A stretch of DNA of 64,000 nucleotides. Source: Solibacillus sp040273735. Its GTDB lineage: Bacteria > Bacillota > Bacilli > Bacillales_A > Planococcaceae. Location: NCBI RefSeq assembly GCF_040273735.1, contig NZ_JBELZM010000014.1, forward strand, positions 1 to 64,000, given 5' to 3'. The notes under the pieces are model-generated. The model was not told the origin of the DNA and made no database searches. It saw nothing but the letters and a program-made list of their open reading frames with translations. Every line of letters starts with the position of its first letter. Positions within the stretch are counted from its first letter, which is position 1. The position numbers were made by a program, and so were the translations under genes. Of this stretch, positions 26,863-35,263 are shown in pieces.

Positions 26863-27626
26863 ATTGCGACCCAGGCACGTTCGCGTTCGATCTGCAAACT
26901 GATTTCCCGCCCGAAGAAATCGCTTAATAATTCGTTAGTTAAAACAACTTCGCGTGTATTGGCTTCGACATTTTTTCCGTCTTTCATTAAAAGTACATGG
27001 CTAAAACAAGGAAGTATTTCTTCTACATGATGCGTAACATAAATAAGGGTAGGGCCGTTTTCTGCTTCTGCAATCTGTTCAATCGTTTGCAGCAAGTTTT
27101 CCCGTTCGATCAAGTCCAGACCGCCACACGGCTCATCCAATATCAAAATTTCCGAATCCGCCATAATGGCCCTTGCTATTTGAACACGCTGCCGTTCACC
27201 TTGTGACAAATGCTCGAATGATTTATTCGCTAAATGGTCGCAGTGAAAATGCTTCATAATCGAAACAGCATGTTCTATTTCTTCTTCCGTCACATCATTG
27301 AACAGGCGAAGGGCACCGAATTTTCCACTGAGCACGATTTCAATCGCATTATCCTGCCAGTTGAAATTATCGATCATCGCATTGCTGACCCAGCCGATCC
27401 GAGTCCGCAGTTTTGGTATATATGTCTTCCCATATGTTTCACCCAGTACTTGGACGTTTCCTTCATTTGGCCAAATATAGCCGTTAATTACTTTCAGCAA
27501 AGTCGTTTTACCGGAGCCGTTCAGCCCTAAAATGGCCCAATGCTGTCCCTTTTGTACATGCCAGCTTAAATCGTTTAAAATCTTTTTGTCATTGCGATAT
27601 AAATGGATATTTTCAATATGTATCAT
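26856..27626 (-). CDS. Stand-alone ABC transporter ATPase (YlmA-like)
   Basis: This 256-residue single nucleotide-binding domain has Walker A GLNGSGKTTLL (about 34-44), signature LSQGERQRVQIARA, Walker B ILILDEPCGGLD and the switch His in VTHHVEE. No permease gene is adjacent, and length and motifs resemble B. subtilis YlmA. Without a membrane partner the role (transport or translation-associated) cannot be decided. Confidence 0.85.
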   Translation of the reverse strand: MIHIENIHLYRNDKKILNDLSWHVQKGQHWAILGLNGSGKTTLLKVINGYIWPNEGNVQVLGETYGKTYIPKLRTRIGWVSNAMIDNFNWQDNAIEIVLSGKFGALRLFNDVTEEEIEHAVSIMKHFHCDHLANKSFEHLSQGERQRVQIARAIMADSEILILDEPCGGLDLIERENLLQTIEQIAEAENGPTLIYVTHHVEEILPCFSHVLLMKDGKNVEANTREVVLTNELLSDFFGREISLQIERERAWVAIK

Positions 27627-27712
27627 TTAAAAACACCTCCACATACTACTATGCACTTTTTTCCAATCTTACGAAAGTATTTTTTGAAAATTGTAACAAT
27701 TTAATTAGGCGT

Positions 27713-27750
27713 AAAAAAAGAAAGCAAACGCATGATGCTTGCTCTCCTCA
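27713..27750 (-). terminator. Terminator after the YczE-like gene
   Basis: On the minus strand, GAGAGCAAG / TTTGCTTTC closes a loop and is followed by seven T. Confidence 0.7.
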
Positions 27751-27754
27751 TTAT

Positions 27755-28387
27755 TTATATAACAACACTTTCGACACCTGCTGCGCGGTGGAACAGCTTT
27801 CCGTTCCATTTGAGCGCCCATTGTACGACAGGCCCTAAGCCGAACGCCATAAATACAGTACCGACTCCGACTGGTCCACCCAATACAAAACCTAAAACAG
27901 CAACTGTTACTTCCATTGTCGTACGTGCGCGGTTGACACTCCAGCCAAGACGATGCACGAACAGCAGCATCAACGTATCACGGGGCCCTACACCGAGGTT
28001 TGCGACCATATACATCCCGCAGCCGAAGCCGAGCAGGACAACGCCAACAACAAACGCCAATGTTTGTTCTAACAGTGTATTCGCATCCGGTAATACTAAC
28101 AAAAATATATCAATGAAAATCCCTGTCAGGAACATGTCCAAATAAGTTCCGACTTTCGGCAATCTTTTCGTGAAAAACGTATCAACAGCCAGAATGAGCA
28201 AGCCTAAAATAATAGACCACATACCGACCGTTAAGCCCAAGTTTTTTTGTAGTCCGATATGAAGAACATCCCATGACCCAACGCCAAGTATTTGTCCTTT
28301 AATCGTCAATGCGACGCCTAATGATAAAACAATGATGCCTGCAATAAAAAATACGCAGCGCCAATAAAATTCCTGTTTCACTTTCAC
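27755..28387 (-). CDS. YczE/YitT-type integral membrane protein
   Basis: This 210-residue protein has about five or six hydrophobic helices. Two similar segments, GVGSWDVLHIGLQKNLGLTVG near 35-55 and GVGPRDTLMLLFVHRLGWSVN near 132-152, show the internal duplication of the YczE/DUF161 group. YczE in B. subtilis affects surfactin-synthetase function, but the biochemical role is unknown. ATG start; monocistronic. Confidence 0.85.
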   Translation of the reverse strand: MKVKQEFYWRCVFFIAGIIVLSLGVALTIKGQILGVGSWDVLHIGLQKNLGLTVGMWSIILGLLILAVDTFFTKRLPKVGTYLDMFLTGIFIDIFLLVLPDANTLLEQTLAFVVGVVLLGFGCGMYMVANLGVGPRDTLMLLFVHRLGWSVNRARTTMEVTVAVLGFVLGGPVGVGTVFMAFGLGPVVQWALKWNGKLFHRAAGVESVVI

Positions 28388-28527
28388 ATGTAATCCCTCA
28401 TCAATCCTTGATATAATCCTTACTCATTATAACGATTGAATCGGCAAAAATGGATTTACAATAAATTCGAAACATTTGAACTTTTTGAGCGGCAAATTGT
28501 TCGTATAAGGAAGCGGAGATACGGCTT

Positions 28528-28818
28528 TTATTTTTCATACGAATAAGTTAATTCATCGGACGAATCGGCGACATCTACAACTAAATGATGTCCATTAAAA
28601 AACCATTCATCGGTTTTTTCGATGTAGAAATGAATATTATCCACAACCGTTTCGGTGCCTATTTCATGCGGCTGCTCCCGTGTCATGCCTAACGAAAACC
28701 CTTCATGAAAAGGTGAAGAACCTCCATACCGTGCATAAAAGCGAATAAAATCGCCTTTTTCTACTTCCATCTCTTGTTTAAACCAATTAAGTGCTTTTTC
28801 TGATAGTTTGATTTCCAT
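28528..28818 (-). CDS. yneR: HesB/YneR-like iron-sulphur-biogenesis-fold protein
   Basis: This protein of about 96 residues starts at ATG 28818, seven bases from GAGGTG; a longer in-frame start lacks a ribosome site. It has the HesB-like fold of B. subtilis YneR (MEIKLSEKALNWFKQEM ... FYARYGGSSPFHEGFSLGM). It lacks the three Cys of true A-type scaffold proteins, so cluster binding is doubtful. It sits next to plsY and parE-parC, the same order as yneR-yneS-parE-parC in Bacillus. Confidence 0.82.
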   Translation of the reverse strand: MEIKLSEKALNWFKQEMEVEKGDFIRFYARYGGSSPFHEGFSLGMTREQPHEIGTETVVDNIHFYIEKTDEWFFNGHHLVVDVADSSDELTYSYEK

Positions 28819-28890
28819 ATATTTCACCTCTACTGCCATTATGCAGTAAATAAAAAAAACTTACAAAGCTCGCGTTCTGAATTTCAGGCA

Positions 28891-28923
28891 CAAAAAAAGA
28901 CTGAAGGGAAACCCTTTCAGTCA
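28891..28923 (-). terminator. Terminator of plsY
   Basis: GACTGAAAGGG / CCCTTCAGTC hairpin with seven T on the minus strand. Confidence 0.8.
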
Positions 28924-28928
28924 ATAGT

Positions 28929-29531
28929 TTAAAATCCTTTAATTTTCGGTTCAGTACCGGCTTTAATCCGCTTAATATTTTCACGGTGACGGTAAAAAAT
29001 GAAGCCTGCCAGAACGACAACTAATATGAATAATGCATATTCACCTGTTATCATCCAATGACCAATTACATAAATAACCGCTGCAGCGGACACAATCATA
29101 GATGACAAGCTGACCATTTTAGTTAACTTTAAGGCGATGACAAAAACAATGATTAAAATTAAAAATAACGGTAAATTATAGCCTAATATAACACCGCCGC
29201 TTGTAGCAACCGCTTTTCCTCCACGGAAACTAGCGAAAATCGGGAACATATGGCCCGCAGCCGCAATTACACCCAAGATTAAGGGATGGACAGTGCTGTC
29301 TGCGAAAAACGGCAATAATGGTAGCAATACCGCAGCCGTTCCTTTTAATATATCAATAAGCAATACGGCGATGCCCGGTTTTTTGCCTAATACTCTAAAT
29401 GTATTGGTCGTTCCTAAATTGCCGCTGCCTTGTTGTCGAATATCCGTTTTGTGAAAAATTTTGCCAATCCATAATGCTGATGGAATGGAACCGATTAAAT
29501 AAGCACAAATAATAATTAACGCGTTGATCAA
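28929..29531 (-). CDS. plsY: Acyl-phosphate:glycerol-3-phosphate acyltransferase PlsY
   Basis: This 200-residue, five-helix membrane enzyme has the three PlsY motifs. GSIPSALWIGK lies near residue 14 and GSGNLGTTNTFRVLGKK near 36-52, with HMFPIFASFRGGKAVATSGG near 92-111. It transfers acyl from acyl-phosphate to glycerol-3-phosphate, making lysophosphatidate for phospholipids. It is divergent from parE, as in other Bacillales. Confidence 0.95.
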   Translation of the reverse strand: MINALIIICAYLIGSIPSALWIGKIFHKTDIRQQGSGNLGTTNTFRVLGKKPGIAVLLIDILKGTAAVLLPLLPFFADSTVHPLILGVIAAAGHMFPIFASFRGGKAVATSGGVILGYNLPLFLILIIVFVIALKLTKMVSLSSMIVSAAAVIYVIGHWMITGEYALFILVVVLAGFIFYRHRENIKRIKAGTEPKIKGF

Positions 29532-29759
29532 GTGTTGTGCTCCTTTCGAATTCAGAATTACTACTTGGTACTAATAGTATGTATTGAATATTTTACAATG
29601 TTTTTTAATAGAAGGAAAGAGGTATTATTTTTTCGTCCATCGCAAAAAAACAGGGAAAAAGTTACATTTTATTGTTTGCTGCTGAAGGATATGCTTTTAA
29701 ACGTTCGTTTTTGATGATACAATTAATCTTTGCAAAGCCTAAAACAGTACCTTTAAACA

Positions 29760-29788
29760 TTGACAGCATGCATATTTGAGCGTACGAT
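29760..29788 (+). promoter_or_regulatory. Promoter of parE-parC
   Basis: TTGACA (29760-29765), 17-bp spacer, TACGAT (29783-29788), about 48 bp upstream of the parE start. Confidence 0.65.
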
Positions 29789-29835
29789 TAGGTAGTAAAT
29801 AGAACGTTTGTTTGTATTTTTGGAGGGGATTACAT

Positions 29836-31809
29836 TTGGTAAAAAACCAAACCGGTATTTCGTATAATGAAGATGCCATTCAAGTATTAGAAGGTTTAGA
29901 AGCCGTACGCAAAAGACCAGGGATGTATATTGGTTCTACAGATAGTCGAGGTCTTCACCACTTAGTGTATGAAATTGTTGACAATGCAGTGGATGAAGCG
30001 CTTGCTGGATTTGGACATCATATCATCGTGAAGATTCATGAAGATAACAGTATTAGCGTGCGTGACCATGGACGTGGTATGCCAACAGGTATGCATAAAA
30101 TGGGCAAACCAACCCCTGAAATTATTTTCACCGTCCTTCATGCAGGCGGAAAGTTTGGACAAGGCGGCTATAAAACGAGTGGTGGTTTACATGGTGTTGG
30201 TTCATCAGTTGTAAACGCCTTATCAACATTTTTGGAAGTAACAATTTATCGTGATGGCCAAATTTACCGCCAACGCTTTGAACAAGGCGGGAAACCGGCT
30301 ACATCACTTGATATGATCGGAAAAACGAAGGAAACAGGAACACTCGTACATTTCCTGCCAGATCCATCGATTTTTTCTGTCGTTAAATATAATTATGATA
30401 CATTGGCAGAACGATTACGTGAATCTGCGTTTTTACTGAAAGGATTAAAAATTGAACTAATCGATGCCCGGGGTGAAGGACAGCATGAAATTTTCTATTA
30501 TGAAAGCGGTATTGAAGCATTCGTTACATACTTAAACGAAGAAAAAGATGTATTACATCCGGTTAAATATGTAGAAGGCATTATTCAGGAAATTGAAGTG
30601 GAGTTCGCGCTGCAATTTAATGACGGCTATTCCGAAACGATTTTGTCGTTCGTTAACAATGTCCGTACACGTGATGGCGGTACACATGAAACAGGTGCCA
30701 AAACAGCTCTGACACGTGTATTTAATGAATACGCCCGCAAAATCGGGTTGCTGAAAGAAAAAGATAAAAACCTGGAAGGCACCGATATTCGTGAAGGCCT
30801 GACAGCAATTGTTTCCGTACGTATTCCTGAAAATCTGCTGCAGTTTGAAGGACAGACAAAAGGGAAGCTTGGTACATCTGAAGCACGCTCTGCCGTTGAT
30901 ACCGTTGTTTCGGAGAAATTAATGTATGTACTTGAAGAAAACGCCGAGCTGTCGGCTTCTTTAGTACGTAAAGCAATTCGCGCCCAACAAGTGCGTGAAG
31001 CTGCACGTAAAGCACGTGATGATGCCCGTAACGGAAAAAAGAAGAAATCGAGTACGCTTCTGTCTGGTAAGCTGACACCTGCACAATCAAAAAATGCTTC
31101 CAGAAATGAATTATACCTAGTAGAGGGTGATTCGGCGGGCGGTTCGGCGAAGCAAGGTCGTGACCGTACATTCCAGGCGATTTTGCCATTGCGCGGTAAA
31201 GTAATCAATACCGAAAAGGCAAAGCTGCAGGATATTATGAAAAATGAAGAAATCGCAACGATTATTCATACGATCGGTGCCGGTGTCGGAGCTGATTTCT
31301 CGGTGGAAGATGCCGCTTACGATAAAGTTGTCATCATGACCGATGCCGATACAGACGGTGCCCATATTCAAGTGTTATTGCTGACATTCTTCTACCGTTA
31401 TATGCGTCCGCTCATTGAAGCAGGGAAAGTGTATATCGCGTTACCGCCTCTTTATAAAGTATCGAAAGGGTCAGGCAAAAAGCAGGAGCTTATGTATGCC
31501 TGGACAGAACAGGAGCTGAGTGCCGCAACGAAAAAAATCGGCAAGGGCTATATTATTCAGCGCTATAAAGGTTTAGGTGAGATGAATGCCGACCAGCTTT
31601 GGGATACAACGATGAATCCGGAAACACGTACATTAATCCGTGTGAAAATTGAAGATGGTGCACGTGCAGAACGTCGTATTACAACACTGATGGGCGATAA
31701 AGTTGAGCCCCGCCGTAAATGGATCGAATCAAATGTCAACTTCGGCATGGAAGAGGATGCAAGCATTTTAGAAAATGAATTCATCCAGCATGAGGAGGTT
31801 AACGAATAA
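29836..31809 (+). CDS. parE: DNA topoisomerase IV subunit B
   Basis: This protein of about 657 residues comprises a GHKL ATPase domain (EIVDNAVDEALAGF near 45; GGLHGVGSSVVNAL near 115-128), a transducer domain, and a TOPRIM domain (LVEGDSAGGSAKQGRDR near 425; DADTDGAHI near 505). It starts with TTG 29836, seven bases from GGAGGGG; an upstream in-frame TTG lies before that site. With ParC it decatenates daughter chromosomes. Its stop overlaps the parC start by one base (TAATG), implying translational coupling. Confidence 0.97.
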   Translation: MVKNQTGISYNEDAIQVLEGLEAVRKRPGMYIGSTDSRGLHHLVYEIVDNAVDEALAGFGHHIIVKIHEDNSISVRDHGRGMPTGMHKMGKPTPEIIFTVLHAGGKFGQGGYKTSGGLHGVGSSVVNALSTFLEVTIYRDGQIYRQRFEQGGKPATSLDMIGKTKETGTLVHFLPDPSIFSVVKYNYDTLAERLRESAFLLKGLKIELIDARGEGQHEIFYYESGIEAFVTYLNEEKDVLHPVKYVEGIIQEIEVEFALQFNDGYSETILSFVNNVRTRDGGTHETGAKTALTRVFNEYARKIGLLKEKDKNLEGTDIREGLTAIVSVRIPENLLQFEGQTKGKLGTSEARSAVDTVVSEKLMYVLEENAELSASLVRKAIRAQQVREAARKARDDARNGKKKKSSTLLSGKLTPAQSKNASRNELYLVEGDSAGGSAKQGRDRTFQAILPLRGKVINTEKAKLQDIMKNEEIATIIHTIGAGVGADFSVEDAAYDKVVIMTDADTDGAHIQVLLLTFFYRYMRPLIEAGKVYIALPPLYKVSKGSGKKQELMYAWTEQELSAATKKIGKGYIIQRYKGLGEMNADQLWDTTMNPETRTLIRVKIEDGARAERRITTLMGDKVEPRRKWIESNVNFGMEEDASILENEFIQHEEVNE

Positions 31810-34238
31810 TGAGTTTTGTAGAAAAATTTCAAGATCTGCCATTAGAAGAAGTTATGGGTGACCGTTTTGGTCGCTATTCCAAATATATTATTCAAGACCG
31901 TGCATTACCGGATACGCGTGACGGGTTAAAACCTGTACAGCGTCGTATATTATATGCGATGTTCCATGAAGGTAATACTTTTGACAAACCGTTTCGTAAA
32001 TCGGCAAAAACGGTCGGAAACGTAATTGGTAACTATCATCCGCACGGAGATACTTCGGTGTATGATGCGATGGTCCGTATGAGCCAGGACTGGAAAAGCC
32101 GTCATATGCTGGTCGAAATGCATGGTAACAACGGTTCTGTCGATGGTGACCCGCCAGCCGCAATGCGTTACACAGAAGCGCGTCTTTCGGCAATTGCTGC
32201 AGAACTATTACGTGATATTAATAAAAATACAGTCGAATTCGTACCAAATTTTGATGATCAGGATATGGAGCCGACAGTATTGCCATCTCGTTTCCCGAAT
32301 CTGTTAGTCAATGGCGCAACAGGGATTTCGGCTGGTTATGCTACGGATATTCCGCCACATAATCTGCAGGAAGCACTTGATGCGGTTTTAATGCGTCTGG
32401 ACAACAAAAACTGTACAGTCGATGAATTGATGACTGTCATTAAAGGTCCCGATTTTCCTACGGGCGGAATTATTCAAGGTGTTGATGGCATTAAAAAAGC
32501 GTACGAAACAGGAAAAGGGAAAATTATTGTCCGCTCACGAACAGAGATTGAACAGTTAAAAGGCAACAAAGAGCAGATTATCATTACCGAGATTCCATTT
32601 GAAGTAAATAAGGCCAACATGATCCGTAAAATGGACGAGTTGCGCGTAAATGACCGCCGTTTAGACGGTATATCAGAGATTCGCGATGAATCGGACCGTA
32701 ACGGTTTACGAATTGTTGTAGAGCTGAAAAAAGATGTGCCTGCACAGGGGATTTTAAATTTCCTATTAAAATCTACGGATTTGCAAGTTTCATATAACTT
32801 CAATATGATTGCGATTCATAACCGACGTCCGATGATGATGACATTGCCGCTCATGCTGGATGCGTACATTGATCACCAGAAGGAAATTGTGCGACGCAGA
32901 TCCCAATATGACTTAACACGTGCAGAAGATCGCTTACATATCGTTGAAGGTCTTATGAAGGCATTATCCATTTTGGATGAAGTGATTGAAACAATCCGTG
33001 CTTCGAAAGATAAACGCGATGCGAAAAATAACATTATCGAGAAATTCGGCTTTTCGGAAGAACAGGCAGAAGCTATTGTCAGCCTTCAATTATACCGTTT
33101 AACGAATACCGATATTACACAACTGCAAAAAGAACAAGATGAATTACATGAACTTGTTGTGAAACTGAAAGCCATTTTAGAGGACGAAAAGAAATTGATT
33201 CGGGTCATTAAGTCTGAATTGAACGACATTAAAAAACGCTTTACAGTTCCTCGTCTTTCTACAATCGAAGCAGAAATCGAAGAAATTAAAGTAACACGCG
33301 ATGTATTGGTGCCAAGTGAAGAAGTTGTCGTAACCGTGACAAAAGACGGCTATGTAAAGCGGACAAGCCTACGTTCACACAGTGCATCAAACGGCAAGGA
33401 TTTTGCGATGAAGGATTCCGATTACTTGCTGTATGAAGCCAACTTGAACACGCAGCATCACTTACTTCTGTTTACGAGCAAAGGGCACTACATTTACCAG
33501 CCGGTACATGAATTGCCGGATATCCGCTGGAAAGATCTTGGACAACATATTTCAAGTATTGTGCCGATTGACTCAAACGAAGAAATTATCGAAGTCATCG
33601 GTATTAAAACGTTCGAGCAACCGGATACGTATGTATTTACCGCTACAAAAGAAGGGCAAATTAAGCGTTCGGCACTAGCCGATTATATCGTCACTCGTTA
33701 TTCGAAACCGATTAAGACGATGAATTTAAAAGGTGAAGACGAGATGATTTTTGCACGTCTTGTTACGGATAAGGAAGAAGTATTGCTTTCTACAAACACG
33801 AGCTACACAATTCGTTTCCCTATGGAAGATCTTCCGGTAACAGGGGTAAAAACAGCAGGAGTCAAAGGGATTATTGTAAAAGAGGGCGAATATCTTGCGG
33901 CGGTTGCCTTATTAAATCCGGATCAGGAACAAGAACTCGTTATCGCAACCCAGCGCGGTGCTGTTAAACGAATGTTGTTATCAGAACTTGAACTTGGCAA
34001 CCGTGCAAAACGCGGTGTCGTTATTTTAAAAGAGTTAAAATCGAACCCGCACCGTATTTTCACAATTTTAGTAGTTAACTTCAGAAATACGTTTACAATC
34101 GAGACCGAAAAAGGCATACAGGAAAAGATTTCAGTGACATCCTTAACGAGAGCGGACCGTTATTCAAACGGTTCACTGCGGATTGATACAGAAGCTGATG
34201 GGACAATCTGCCGCGCCTATGTTGAAAAGACAGAGTAG
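31809..34238 (+). CDS. parC: DNA topoisomerase IV subunit A
   Basis: This 809-residue protein has the breakage-reunion domain with catalytic Tyr121 (AAMRYTEARLS), a coiled-coil arm, and a C-terminal beta-pinwheel (about 490-800). The quinolone-determining region reads HPHGDTSVYDAMVRM: Thr82 and Asp86 stand where staphylococcal GrlA has Ser80 and Glu84. This is probably natural variation. It is the second gene of the parE-parC operon. Confidence 0.97.
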   Translation: MSFVEKFQDLPLEEVMGDRFGRYSKYIIQDRALPDTRDGLKPVQRRILYAMFHEGNTFDKPFRKSAKTVGNVIGNYHPHGDTSVYDAMVRMSQDWKSRHMLVEMHGNNGSVDGDPPAAMRYTEARLSAIAAELLRDINKNTVEFVPNFDDQDMEPTVLPSRFPNLLVNGATGISAGYATDIPPHNLQEALDAVLMRLDNKNCTVDELMTVIKGPDFPTGGIIQGVDGIKKAYETGKGKIIVRSRTEIEQLKGNKEQIIITEIPFEVNKANMIRKMDELRVNDRRLDGISEIRDESDRNGLRIVVELKKDVPAQGILNFLLKSTDLQVSYNFNMIAIHNRRPMMMTLPLMLDAYIDHQKEIVRRRSQYDLTRAEDRLHIVEGLMKALSILDEVIETIRASKDKRDAKNNIIEKFGFSEEQAEAIVSLQLYRLTNTDITQLQKEQDELHELVVKLKAILEDEKKLIRVIKSELNDIKKRFTVPRLSTIEAEIEEIKVTRDVLVPSEEVVVTVTKDGYVKRTSLRSHSASNGKDFAMKDSDYLLYEANLNTQHHLLLFTSKGHYIYQPVHELPDIRWKDLGQHISSIVPIDSNEEIIEVIGIKTFEQPDTYVFTATKEGQIKRSALADYIVTRYSKPIKTMNLKGEDEMIFARLVTDKEEVLLSTNTSYTIRFPMEDLPVTGVKTAGVKGIIVKEGEYLAAVALLNPDQEQELVIATQRGAVKRMLLSELELGNRAKRGVVILKELKSNPHRIFTILVVNFRNTFTIETEKGIQEKISVTSLTRADRYSNGSLRIDTEADGTICRAYVEKTE

Positions 34239-34287
34239 GGATTCATGTATATTAGACGGAATCCAAACATATGATAAAAGTAATTCA

Positions 34288-34391
34288 TTGACATGAAAGG
34301 CATACTTTCATACAATGAAGTTAGTAAGATTCATGCGTGATGGATCTACAGTAGTACAGAGCGGTTGGGTGGCCCCCAATCGCTTTTTTAT
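34288..34391 (+). ncRNA. Candidate short transcription unit after parC (promoter to terminator)
   Basis: A near-consensus promoter, TTGACA (34288-34293), 17 bp, TACAAT (34311-34316), has an inverted repeat TGAAAG/CTTTCA filling its spacer. About 40 bases on is a strong terminator (AGCGGTTGGG / CCCAATCGCT, T-run, 34360-34391). The product would be only about 70 nt. An ATG overlapping the -10 opens a 33-codon frame beginning MKLVRFMRDGSTVVQSGWV, reminiscent of fumarylacetoacetase-family N-termini, so a truncated gene is the alternative. The terminator also serves parC. Confidence 0.45.
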
Positions 34392-34413
34392 TTACCCTTT
34401 TTATGATGAAAAT

Positions 34414-34448
34414 TAAAAACACCACCTAGATGGCTAGTCTAAGTGGTG
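34414..34448 (-). terminator. Terminator of the small basic protein gene
   Basis: CACCACTTAGA / TCTAGGTGGTG stem with five T on the minus strand. Confidence 0.75.
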
Positions 34449-34460
34449 AAAATAAATTTT

Positions 34461-34601
34461 TTACAGCATCATCCGGAAAAAACGATAAATGGTATCGACA
34501 ATACGAAAAATGTCTGTCGCATAACGAAAAATGGCGAGTTTTTCCTTACGCTTTTTTTCCGAAACAGCCTTAGCCTTTTCTTTGCGTGATGGATAAGACA
34601 C
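34461..34601 (-). CDS. Small basic protein (46 aa)
   Basis: A GTG start behind a perfect AAAGGAGGTG encodes 46 residues. The N-terminal half is a Lys/Arg/Glu-rich helix (PSRKEKAKAVSEKKRKEKL), and a more hydrophobic aromatic tail follows (FRYATDIFRIVDTIYRFFRMML), likely amphipathic. A dedicated terminator follows. The ribosome site is strong evidence for translation. Family not recognised; nucleic-acid or membrane-surface binding is possible. Confidence 0.7.
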   Translation of the reverse strand: MSYPSRKEKAKAVSEKKRKEKLAIFRYATDIFRIVDTIYRFFRMML

Positions 34602-34714
34602 AGTAGTACACCTCCTTTACAAAAGGAGTCAGCTGGATGCTGCTTTTCTATTGTACCATGAAATATTAAGGAGAATATTCCTGTTTTTAATAGAGAAAAA
34701 GCATAGTAAAAGCG

Positions 34715-35137
34715 TCAATTTCCGGCAAGAAATTCTCCGGATTTTGACGCTTTTTTATTCGTGAGCATTTTTACAAAGGGCCATTTTTGTTCAGGCGGTA
34801 AAAGGATATTATTTTGTTTGACGGCACCGATCTTAAATCCCGTATAATCTTCCTCGATGACAAACTGGTAAATATCCTGCTGTTCATCGTTCGTTCCTGT
34901 CAACTGGACGACATGCTGACCATTTCGGGCGGTAAAGTACTCCCAATACGACAATTCATAATGGCCATCAAATATTTCAGCAATAAGCACATCTTCGTTA
35001 AAAGGCCACTGCTGCGCTTTTATATAATCGATATAAGGGGAGTTCGTTTCAATTTCTTTCCCGTTCAGTACAAAGCCGACAATACAGCCCATGATTACGA
35101 CACAAATGAGCACACGTAAATGTTGTCCAAGCGTCAT
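34715..35137 (-). CDS. Membrane-anchored uncharacterised protein (140 aa)
   Basis: This 140-residue protein has one N-terminal hydrophobic helix (about residues 8-24, VLICVVIMGCIVGFVLNG) and an extracytoplasmic beta-rich domain containing DGHYELSYWEYFTARNGQHVVQLTG and QFVIEEDYTGFKIGAV. No enzyme motif is visible. Its last codons lie inside the stem of its own terminator (AAAAGCGTCAA / TTGACGCTTTTT, about 34708-34756). Confidence 0.65.
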   Translation of the reverse strand: MTLGQHLRVLICVVIMGCIVGFVLNGKEIETNSPYIDYIKAQQWPFNEDVLIAEIFDGHYELSYWEYFTARNGQHVVQLTGTNDEQQDIYQFVIEEDYTGFKIGAVKQNNILLPPEQKWPFVKMLTNKKASKSGEFLAGN

Positions 35138-35190
35138 CGCTTCACTCCTCAGGATAGAATAGGGGAGATTTACAAAAATAGTGGAGTTAT

Positions 35191-35225
35191 AAAAAATCAG
35201 CCTCTAACACTGTTAGAAGCTGATT
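35191..35225 (-). terminator. Terminator of the first DUF485-actP operon
   Basis: AATCAGC-CTCTAACA / TGTTAGA-GCTGATT stem; T-run on the minus strand. Confidence 0.75.
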
Positions 35226-35263
35226 CGTCTTTCCTCAACTCGTCAAAGTAAGGAAGGTTATTA

